A stretch of 64,000 bases of DNA from Harmothoe impar (Eukaryota > Annelida > Polychaeta > Phyllodocida > Polynoidae). Position numbers and translations under genes: made by a program. The stretch spans positions 40,924,942 to 40,988,941 of the forward strand of contig OX381704.1 in NCBI GenBank assembly GCA_947462335.1, in the 5' to 3' direction. Positions 54,802-64,000 of this stretch are shown piece by piece (position 1 is the first letter of the stretch; every line of letters begins with the position of its first letter). The notes under the pieces were generated by a model. That model was not told where the DNA came from. It did not search any database and saw nothing but the letters and a program-made list of their open reading frames with translations.

Positions 54802-57140
54802 CTGCACAGGAAGAAAGAGAAACACGTGTTAAAAAGACGGCCATAGAATGTAATTTATTACATCAAAAAACAGATATTATATGTGTTTGTCAGCTTTTGT
54901 ATAGACGGGAAAATGTTACTTATGGGGAGGGGGATACTAATCCTGACGATGTCTTTTGATACAAGTTACTTTTATTATTGTACCAATGTCGGTGCACACG
55001 TAAGTCGGAACCTACTCTTTTCACTTCGCATAAAATGATCCCATTTCTCAATAAATGATTTTACATGTACGTAATCTCAGTGGCTTCTAACAACTAAAAT
55101 GAACCATAATATATATCAAGTCTTATCAGAATAGATATTGGTCTATAAATAGCCTACGTCAGCCACGGCCCCCATGCTAACTTGGCCTATCTAGCCTGCC
55201 TATTAGAGATTGGGATATCAGTCAATGATGGCAGCGCACCTTTATCGTTGTTCTCACGCACTGTCAACGTTTTCTCTGTGTCTGCTAAATCAAATGGCAC
55301 TTTCTCCTATAGCGTCAATAATAATGGATCTCACACACGTGCGTTGAAAGATTTAGATTTTGGAGAGCCATTGCATTTGTTATTGTCAATATCGGAGATT
55401 ATTATAAAATTTGAGCATGTAAGTTCCGAAATGAGACGAGAATAGCGCACAATTGAGCGTATAACAATGCCAAGAAAAAACAATTGGCAAAATGGTTGTA
55501 GGTATAAATGTATACCCGGTGAATGTATCATCATGAAACTGCGATCAGAGGAAATCACAGAATAGGCAATTAATCCCAGCGACGATCACAACCCCTGAGA
55601 TCACAGTCAGTGACTGGAATAGTCATAAAAGGAAAAAGAAAAAAAGATTCATGAATAAATATGAGAGAAAATCACAGTCAGTCGGCAATATGTACTCCAT
55701 GCAAATCACAGCATGGTGCGGTCAGGCGTTACGCCCCCAGTGGACTGCAGTGGCTTGACGCAGATTTCCCTGATTCCTGACGCTTAAGCCACCAGCACCA
55801 CCCCAGTCCCCGGCAATGCAGACCGTGGGTGCTGGGGGAACCCGCGCGCCGAGCTCCCGTGAGCTGACAGACCCCTGAGCCGACTGCAACCCCACCTGGC
55901 GACCTTTCCATGCACTGATAACTGCATTGAAGCATGCGCTGCTAATGTAGACCTAATCTAATCTATATGTTGCCACCCGAAAAGGGCGTTCTAGTATCAA
56001 TCCCAAAACGCATTGGTTATATGTGAAAGAGCGTTTTCTAAAGAGAAACGTATGCATACACTATGGAGATGTTTGATAACCTCCCATTTAAACCAAAAGG
56101 CCTATATACCCTATAGGCAGGGATTGCACAAAGTAAATATCTAAATGAGATTTCCCCAAATTTATGTTATAGTGCATGGTCTATCAAATAAAAGGTTTAC
56201 ACATGTGTGATATATAAGATGCTGAATAGGAATTTTGGAGCCACCCTTGGTAGCCAGCACTTTTGTATCCTCCAGTGTCAAGTTGCTGTACACACACTTG
56301 CACCATGTATCTAAGTCTAATTGTACTTAGACTGTATCCCACTATCTGTAAGCTGGTCATATGGAGAGGGGAGTTGTCAGCTTTGGACTGTGTTATCGGC
56401 CTGTCCCACTTGGATACTCTCAGCTAGTTACGTCACAACAATGATCCCCACGATTACTCCTAGCTGACGATAACCCCTATAGATACCCTTAGAACGTGTA
56501 TATATGTATCAGCTGCCCTGCCCACTACTGAAGGTATACCCTGGAGTACATGTAATAGATTTGTACGTAACAACATACAGGAGGTGTGATAATAGTAAGT
56601 CTACTTATAAGTAGACCTGGGCCTAATACATGGGCCTAATCTTTCCTATACATTTCTCCATTCCATGAACATGGTTGGGTAAAAAGGGATCGGGTTGTCT
56701 ATATTGGTGATATTGCACTAGGTATACTAATAGATAATTTCAGCCGGTATCTTAATGATAAGAACACGGTCAGAATAAGGCTCCTCCTCTGGTGTTCTAC
56801 CACCACGCGCTAGCCCCGCGGCAAGCTAATTGAGTACTTAGTAAGTAGTATATTGAAAGGCGCTAATTAGGTAAGTAGTATAGTGAAAGTGTGGACACTT
56901 ACCATACTGCATGTTCTCATTGTGGTGCAGCCACCGCGTGTAGGGGTTGTCGGCGTCATAGTAGTGACCCGGGGCCGTGTGTCCCGTCACGTCACCGACG
57001 TCATGTGCCGTAGGACCGATGCCCAGGTGGGGGGAGCCCCCGGCCGTCACCGGACTGCACACGGGCTTAGTCTCCGGCAGGTCGAGCAGGTCCTTCACGC
57101 TGAAGCTGCTCATCTTGTTCATTGTGAGTTGCGTATCCAT
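53855..57140 (-). CDS. Nkx2-2: NK2-class homeobox transcription factor, Nkx2-2/vnd type
   Basis: A nuclear DNA-binding protein of 394 residues joined from 57140-56903 and 54801-53855. The donor (TATG then GTAAGTG) and acceptor (CTTCCTGTGCAG then C) are consensus, and the intron is in phase 1. The TN motif ([11 protein letters not shown], residues 13-23) recruits Groucho-type co-repressors in this family. An ALNQL junction follows NMQY. An acidic Asp/Glu tract spans about 134-160. The homeodomain is 184-243, with [13 protein letters not shown] carrying Trp48, Phe49, Asn51 and the NK2-diagnostic Tyr54 (sites CAAGTG-like). The NK2-specific domain [15 protein letters not shown] is at about 257-271. 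The rest is a Met/Ser/Gly/Asn-rich tail ending QTRWW. TN, homeodomain and NK2-SD match Nkx2-2 ([21 protein letters not shown]) better than Nkx2-1. Family members pattern ventral neural tissue and endoderm. In many animals the gene is linked to nkx2-1, pax1/9 and foxA; none lies in this window. The start is bounded by an in-frame TAG directly upstream. Confidence 0.96.
54802..56902 (-). other. Nkx2-2: Nkx2-2 intron (2101 bp)
   Basis: GT-AG intron at the position where Nkx2-2 genes are usually interrupted, between the DNPYTRWL segment and the homeodomain region. Near the donor are two copies of a GTAAGTAGTATA word (56841 and 56871). In the middle are repeated AATCACAG/GATCACAG words (55560-55715) and a perfect POU octamer ATGCAAAT (55699-55706). 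These are candidate intronic regulatory sites. No other gene lies within the intron. Confidence 0.85.
56903..57140 (-). other. Nkx2-2: Nkx2-2 coding exon 1
   Basis: Encodes residues 1-79 plus one base: the initiator Met, the TN motif, a Gly/Pro/His-rich linker and [20 protein letters not shown], which corresponds to the conserved DNPYTRWL segment before the intron in Nkx2-2 proteins. Further Met codons at residues 7 and 10 could also start translation, since the TN motif begins only at 13. Confidence 0.93.
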
Positions 57141-60100
57141 CTAGAACAATGAGAAATAGGTCCAGCCTTGTAGACAAGCACCTCTCATGTGTGTGTGGAT
57201 GAATGGGATGTATGTGTGTGGTATGTGTGGGAGCTGGAGGTGGTGTGGTAGGTACTGGAGTGGTTTCAGCCCACTGGAGTCATGCAGTCACCACCACAGT
57301 CTGCCTGTACGTGTTTATATGGAGCTGTGGTTAAACACACCAATATTGACAAGGAAGGAGGAGGTTAAACCTGGGCTGCATGAAATCTCTCTCCACTCCC
57401 CATGTGCATGCTACAAGTCTGAGTAATAATAACACAAGTTGAGACTGTCAGCTAGTGGATAGCAGTAGTACAAGTTGTTATGATGCTCACACCAGTATGG
57501 TCTGAAGGCCCTCCGGGCAGTGCCTCACTAATAATAGTCCTCCTGTGGGTGTTGTCACCAGTGCTCAGGGCCCCTCCCAGTGGTGCATCAAGCCCCCTCA
57601 GCGCTGCCCCTCCAGTTGCCTCTTGTCTCACGAGCAGGGTGCTCTCGCTCAAAACTCTCTCTTTGCTCAACGCTTATCGAATATTAAAAACCCGCTGCCG
57701 CGCCCGCCATATAAACGCCGCTAGCCGCGTCGTACCCAGCCTATCGGCTGCTAGCGGCTCACAGCTCACGTCAATCAGGGGCAGTGGGCGTGGCCAGAGG
57801 ACACAGCCAGGCCTGCTGATTGGGAGAGAACGGCGGTACTGCTCCGCCCCCTGTCGGCACCTAACGGTAGTGAGCGGCGCTGCGTGCAGGGCGCTGCGGC
57901 AGGTGAAGGGGTCGTTATCGTTATACGACGTGTTATTACTGATAATATTACTGAGAAGGAGGCCTAATAATGTTGTGACCCGCACTGGGCCCTGTCCTCC
58001 ATGGTCCCCAAAAGCGCATCCTGCACTCGGCGCCAAGTGAAGAGGACGCCAACTGTTTCCAAATCAAGATGAAGCCCGTTTGGAGTTGAGGCAGATCAGA
58101 TTTAATCAATTGCTCTTGTATTAATGACTTCACAGTCAACTGTTATCTGGCTTTAATCCTCTTTTGGGTTAAACCCTAGCGGTGGGTTTTAGTGGTGGAC
58201 GGTGCCCAGTGCTGCCCCTGGCGGGGAACAGCCGGACAAACACCGGATGTAGACATACTGTTAGAGTAGGCTGGGTATATGGACACAAACTAGTCTGTGG
58301 GGTCTGTGTATGGAGGGCAAAAGCCAGTCCCCATACTGGTGAGTATAAATACACCATGTGAGCCGCTGCTGGGGTGGCCTGTTTAATGGTATTATCCCTG
58401 GCGTGTTAGCCCTGTGGGACAGAGTGGCTTGCGCCTTCTCCAATCACATATTATTACCTGAGACGCCACATTGTAGCCCCTTCCTCCTCCGACCCTCCAC
58501 CTGGTGCCCACTGTTTGCATCATTAGCCTTTGTTCCCCCTATACACACCCCTACTGATGTCCAGCATGCAAGCTGCTGGTAATATATGCCGTTAGACTAG
58601 CCTATTGTTACACCTGGCCGCCTGCCCTTTGATCTCCTACCTGCTCAGCTTAATGCCTCCATGATGAGCCTTATGTATCAGCTAAAGGAGGCAATTGCCC
58701 TCCTCATATACCATTGCATTCATGATTTTGGAATACTAACGCCTCTGGATACCAGACGGTGTACCTGTTAGAAACCCTCTGTTGCAACCTTTCATTGCAG
58801 GTAATCGTTAGTTCATGTTTGTATAGGTGTATTTACACCACCGTGCGTGATACCTGCTATACATTTCTAAATGGCATGCTATATTTAAGCTATCATCTAT
58901 CATCATGCATACATTTACACTGGAGATGAATAGTTAAATCATGAATGGCTTTTGACTAGGACTATTCATGCTTTGAAGAGACTGACAGGAATTTCCGTGT
59001 AATATATTATAGAATGGACGGGGCCATGTTAGAATACGGGGACTTTGATATGATTAGAGCATAGTAAATACATGTCAATAGTACTCAAGTGGGAAACTCA
59101 AGTTAAAATTGGCGCTATGTCGAGTCATGCTACTTGTAATCATGAGTGCTCCTGACCAAAATGTATGCAGACCTGTGGACACAAGGTTAGTTTAGTGTTG
59201 GTGTTTTTGTTTGTTGTTTACTTTATTTGACAATAGACTTGAAGACACATGCCAATCAACAATACTGCAATTTAATGTACATTTTATAAGAGAATACAAA
59301 TGAGCAACAGAGTCAGAAAAAAACACGATACCACACACACACACGCATTATTATATATGTGCAGAAAGTCATATGCAATATCGAATACCTTATACATACA
59401 AATGATCAATTTATGATGTCACGGGACAATGTGTATCAACAGTACTGAGTGTATTATGATGTATGTATCGCGTCTTTTATGTATGTATAGGTCTTTTATA
59501 TGAAGGTTTCGAAGATAACAATTTTAAGTTCAAGATAATCTCCTGATACACATCGCATTAATTCATCAACACAATATCTGGACTCCTCGGTCAATGGGAA
59601 TAAGAAAATCAGCAGAAACTGTCGGTGTACTTCACGTTAAAATCTCTCTTTTTCATAGACCACTTTATGAACATTCAAATAGTTGACCACGTCGTTTCCT
59701 TTTAGAAATTTCTGAAAAAGTCAAATTAACTTTTATAGATGAAGGCGGGAGCCAGTGAGGCAATTGCCATCAAAGCCATATCCTTCCAATGACCTCACAA
59801 AGGATGTCTCTCGGCGCGAAATAAATTCATTTGCGACGACGTGGAAGTGGACAATACATCCCTAAGACGAGGCGGGTGAGTGGCAAGCCGCGCCTAAAGG
59901 ACGGGCTCGATTTGCACCCACGCCTTGGCGGACGCGAATCAAATCAATTCAGGTTTGTGTGTGTTTGATTGTGGTTGTGAGGCGGGCCGTAATACGTATG
60001 GGGTGTACAATAGGGGGCGCCGGCCTGCCCCTCGTAATAGATCTCACCTGGGTTGACATCTCAATCATCCCCCTATTCATCTACCGCGCTCACCTGCACA

Positions 60101-60485
60101 ATGTCAGCGACGATTTGTTTTTGATTCCCATTAAATTCATCTCGACTGTGGACGTTATAAGGGTTTTTATTTGACTTCGTTGGGACTGGTGTTGTTGTGG
60201 GGTGCGTTTTTATTTTCGCTGCCAGAAGTAGAAGGAAGGCGATGGTGTTTATATGTGCGGGTTATAAGGGAGTGATTATATTACTGCGCGCAGGGTGGTG
60301 TTAATGTTCGCATATAGGGGTGAGGAGACTAAAGGTAGAGCCGTAGGGGTGAGGAGAAAGCTGCAGTTTACGTTGCAGACGATAATTAACGCAATCCCTT
60401 CTGTCAACAGCTTGACACGGGGTCCTAACACCGCTTAGTTACCGATCCGCCCGCCCGAGGGCGTCCTGCAGTCATCGCCACCATA
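57141..60485. other. Region 5' of the NK2 gene
   Basis: Apart from the CpG-rich promoter candidate there is no supported gene. A frame of 186 codons across 57480-58040 overlaps the promoter candidate and is compositionally driven. From 58.7 to 59.6 kb the DNA is AT-rich and unique, with a short (CA)n at 59331. From 59.75 to 60.1 kb there is a moderately CpG-rich block with AATCAAATCAATTCAGG and ATTAAATTC words. Confidence 0.45.
57640..57960 (-). promoter_or_regulatory. Candidate Nkx2-2 promoter, CpG-rich
   Basis: This block lies 0.5-0.8 kb upstream of the start codon and is CpG-dense (GCCGCTAGCCGCGTCG, CGCTGCCGCGCCCGCC in plus orientation). Read on minus it contains GCGTTTATATGGCGGGCG (about 57704-57720), a TATA-like word between GC-rich flanks, followed by TTTAATATTCGATAAGCG. 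A start site near 57680 would leave a 5' leader of about 540 bases, or a shorter one if a leader intron ends at 57141. Confidence 0.3.
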
Positions 60486-60491
60486 ATGGAG
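60486..60491 (+). CDS. Possible start codon plus splice donor (micro 5' exon)
   Basis: GTCATCGCCACCATAATGGAG followed at once by a consensus donor GTAAGTATT. The upstream 80 bp is CpG-rich (CCGCCCGCCCGAGGGCG), as at many first exons. A two-codon coding start exon is unusual but known. I could not identify a partner exon downstream, so this may be a non-coding 5' exon donor or chance. Confidence 0.15.
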
Positions 60492-63400
60492 GTAAGTATT
60501 ATGGGTTCTGCTTCGCGCCCTTTTCCAAACAACCCGCCCCCTCTCTTCAGCCTTTAGGTCAACACCTTCAGGGAAACTTTGTGGAAAAACAAAAACTTAG
60601 CCGGCTCGATGTTTTTAATCACTTTATACAGGCGCTAAACGACCGCTTATGGCGTGTGTAAGAGAAGTTTGCCAGTCCATTACCGGCGCTAAGTGGCTGA
60701 TTCTAAATGTCGTCCGATGGACGGAGTGGGCGCTGTTTGGACTAACATTGGGCGGGAAAGGTTAAGGACAAAAGCCTAAACAGGCCCTGTAAGTGGCTCC
60801 CTGTGGGTTTACCAAGTCTGGCCATTCCCACCACTCGAGTCCAGTACTACTGCCTTACGATCCCACCCATTGAGAGCTGGCCACCTAAAGCCCTTAACCG
60901 CCAAGCACGCTTGGGGCCCGTTGATGGCCACTGGAGAGATCATGTGGCCCACTCACCAGGCCCACTGGAGGCAGCTATTACTCACTGGATCTTTTCATTA
61001 ATTTTCGATCAGGGGGTAGCAAGCACTCCCGGGTAATAAAACAAGGGCAGGTCCCCACTCCTTATACAAGCACACTCACCTCTAGGTCGCCGACGTTAAG
61101 GCTCTCCAGTACCTGAGAGACGGGCATATCCATGTTGGTTTCCTCCTTGTTTTTACCTTTACAAGTTGCACTTACTTCTAGTCAACCTCCAACTCGGGGC
61201 ACTCACCACCCCAAACTTAAAGCGATATGGTCACACTTCACTCCAATCACGACCTCCTGAGTACGTATCTGAGAAGTGTGGGTAAAGCACTGGTAAAGCA
61301 CCTTAAGGAGTGTGTGCATTACACCAAGCACGACGTAAAGTGTTCTCACCGTGGAGGCTACTCCCTAAAAAGTGGCCTCCGCCCGCCACCCCTAGTGGAC
61401 TATATAGGTGATCGTGGGTTGTATATCTACCTGTTGATGGCAGTATAGATAACGGGACACCCCCTCCCTCCCTCCTCTCTACCACCGCTGCATGGGCTCC
61501 GCGAAAAAATTGCCATATCAGGTGGTTGTGGCATGGGGCGGTATCAGGACGGGGGGCCCTTCCTGCACATGGTTCCGTGCGTGCACACAGGTTGGCATGG
61601 CAGGCAGGGAGGCAGGGAGGGCGCCTTCCTCCTCCTGCCCACCTCCTCCCTCCTCCCACCCCGATAGCCTGCCGCGCCGCGCGCCGCCCGGTCTGACAGG
61701 CGGGCGTGATGCCGCGCGGGGCAGGCCAGATGAAAGACATCTCCAACTTTGAAGACAAACACGCGGATAGACGTAGAGGACGAGGGCTGACCAGGATGGC
61801 GCCCTGTAGGGGTCACGACGTGTTGATACAACGTCACACCTCCAGACGGTCACATAGAGCACCAACGTGGGCGGTCACTGCCGTCTGTAGCGGGTTCAAA
61901 TGGTTTTAAAAAAATACACAAAATAGAAATTTGACGTGAGTTTGCCATAGCTTTAATTATACCAGGGCCAAGGAACAAAATAAAAACACTAAGACAGTAT
62001 TGCAACCAAAACCATGAACTGTAACCCTCAATGTTATCGCGCACACAATTCATCTTACAGTGTATTACAAATGTCAAATCTACATTCCGGACAAAGAAAT
62101 CTCCCACCAAATGAGCTAAATGTTGATTCTTTTATTTACAGATTGAACCCAAATATAATGAATTACCGCGTGGTGTATATATTATTAATTATATAATTTC
62201 CACCACCCTTATTCAAGGCGAGATATTGACCAACTGTCTCACCCTGAGTCTCCACCTCTGCCCCCATCGTCTGAGACATGCATGCAGTGCTCCTCCATGG
62301 CGCGTCCTGCGCCGCCCTGCTCGTCTCTACCCCGTCGCCTGTTGCTACCCGACGACGACGGCAGCAGACCCGGGGACCCGGCCCACAGATAATCCCTCCC
62401 TACCTAGATCAAAGGGATCAGCCATGTCGGCACGTTATCATGGTCGTGCTGGACACTGGATGCGGCCGGCATTAAGGTGTATTTTGGCCGGCATATATAG
62501 GGACAAATACATGTGTCTATATATGTGTGCCTGTGACAGGCTGTGTCCTTTCTTCAACAAAATCTTGATGTTAATTTCAGAAATAAGTCCCAGCGTTTTA
62601 TTTACATATATTCCCAATTCAAATCCGTTTGTAATATACTCCTGGAAATACCAATGTTCCAATGATATTACAGCTTTTATTTACTGAATTTACTTAGGTG
62701 TGTGCCTGCCATATTAGATATCTTATTTTGTGACCTAATCTATTAATAAGCCTATAGGCCTAGTGCATTAGTATGTGTAGTACCCCCCCCCTACCCCCAT
62801 GAAAGTTATCTGTCTATATATAGGGCAAATATTTGAGGAATTCTGATATAAATCTGACCGAGATTTGCTTTCACATAAAAACAACCCCAACAAAATTAAA
62901 ATAATCTGAGATAATAGATATAGTGCTATAACTGCTTTATACATGTACCTACAAATCTAACATGACCCCCCCCCCCACCTCTGTGGTTTATACATGCGTG
63001 CAGTTGTCATTTATGACGAGAGTCAATATTTTAGTCCAGACTAGCCCAAATAAGGCTGACTGCATCCATGGCTTTACAACCCATCCCGATAGCCCTACCA
63101 TCTGTCCGTCGGCCCTCTGTCCATATTATGAACGCCACGAGCGCTTTTCATTAAATCTGTGCCAAGCCCCACATAATTTGCTATTGTTTACCCTCAAGTC
63201 AAGTATTCTATTTTATTGGTTGTATTTCAAGACAATTTGATGGGATTGGGCGATAAAGGAGGTGCACACTAACGCGCATGCCCAGAACGTGGCCTTCCGG
63301 TCAAATAGCCATAAAGCCAAGGGTAGGCGAAATATTGGGAGATTACTGATTTATGCAATAACCGAGTCAATAAATCATAGACGGGTTAGGGAGAGATAGG

Positions 63401-64000
63401 AGCTCGCTAACTTGATCACATCTATGTTCAATCATACATTTCATCAATGTGCGTCTCTCATTGGAAGATACTAGTAATACACGTGGTACTCCCTATGCTC
63501 CCTTATCTTATAAGGTGCTGAGTATTTTGATTGGCTCGAGAGGACATATCTTCTACCCACATTTTTGATGTATGTTTATATGTATACATATATTTGTGGA
63601 CGGATGCACTTACAGATTCTATCCACATGTACTAATAAAGTTCTACTGTTGAAACCACCTTTGTACATACTACTGTATATATCCCAAATACTGTACAATT
63701 ATAAAGTAAGTAGAATAGAAAATGATAATTTGCATACCAATATAGAAAATGAAGTACACACAATGGTGTGACACGCTGCTACCCTATATGAATAGACCTA
63801 TACCGATGAAACCTATAAGTGATGTCGAGATTTCTGTATTGCCTATACCAATGTGCACATGGATGCATGTGCGTGTGTGGACTTTCCCATTGAAACCATC
63901 ACTTTAATTAAGAGTGCTGTGAGTGCATCCCACACCCGAAACAATATAGCCACACAATACCCCCATCTCCACCAGTCTCCATGTCCATCTCTTAATCTTT
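60492..64000. other. Intergenic DNA to the end of the window
   Basis: No supported gene. A GC-rich polypyrimidine/CpG block lies at 61600-61720 (CTGCCGCGCCGCGCGCC), where frames are open on both strands without agreement. A poly-C tract occurs at 62790 and another at 62968. From 62.5 kb on, the DNA is AT-rich and unique. The region could include 5' exons of a gene beyond the window, but nothing proves it. Confidence 0.45.

Noticed and set aside
56838..56902. Extension of NK2 exon 1 to the in-frame stop (100 codons)
   Set aside because: A consensus GTAAGT donor follows NMQY, and the joined sequence continues into the Nkx2-2 homeodomain exon in phase. The extra 20 codons are intronic.
57480..58040. 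A 186-codon plus-strand frame upstream of the NK2 gene
   Set aside because: Sits across the CpG-rich promoter candidate, is low in information and is overlapped by minus-strand frames.
1..64000. tRNA or rRNA genes
   Set aside because: I looked for B-box type GGTTCRANTCC words with a matching A-box and for rRNA-like blocks and saw none that fit. A covariance-model scan would be needed to exclude them.

Overview
The window is invertebrate animal genomic DNA. The one gene I can name is an NK2-class homeobox gene of the Nkx2-2/vnd type on the minus strand at 53855-57140. It has two coding exons and a 2.1 kb intron. Spliced, it encodes 394 residues: an N-terminal TN (Engrailed-homology-like) motif, an acidic linker, a homeodomain with the NK2-diagnostic Tyr54, the NK2-specific domain, and a long methionine-rich tail. 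Gene density, intron structure and abundant DNA transposons fit a marine invertebrate such as a lophotrochozoan or an invertebrate deuterostome. I cannot fix the phylum from sequence alone. No bacterial-type operons, rRNA, tRNA or CRISPR were seen.

Region by region. 1-27 kb is mostly unique non-coding DNA with scattered transposon debris: a small inverted-repeat element with a 7 bp target duplication (3611-4041), an almost perfect 253 bp foldback palindrome (10908-11444), and a homopolymer-rich MITE flanked by TTA (24831-25151). 27.0-31.5 kb is a complete young LTR retrotransposon, with two apparently identical 253 bp LTRs inserted in a (TA)n tract. Its only long frame (1312 codons) is built from three different tandem repeats (60, 21 and 51 bp) and ends in a remnant of a retropepsin, with no reverse transcriptase. 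31.8-32.2 kb holds a second copy of the first small element. 33.2-40.5 kb is a 7.3 kb element with roughly 0.8-1 kb terminal inverted repeats. It carries a 1.9 kb 21-bp-based minisatellite, a broken fragment of a conserved animal gene family, and a nested small MITE. 41.2-43.3 kb is a nested set: a hAT-like element with 66 bp tandem units inside an older palindromic element. 48.4-49.2 kb is a decayed satellite.

From about 40 kb to the end, transposons thin out. Several short CpG-rich, ORF-free blocks with homeobox-type motifs flank and surround the NK2 gene. This is the layout expected of a developmental transcription factor sitting in a large regulatory domain, although the regulatory reading is inference. 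The most unusual structures are the repeat-coding LTR element and the 7.3 kb inverted-repeat element. Both contain 21 bp (seven-codon) arrays, and the second has terminal repeats with clustered TCAAGGTCA-type nuclear-receptor half sites.
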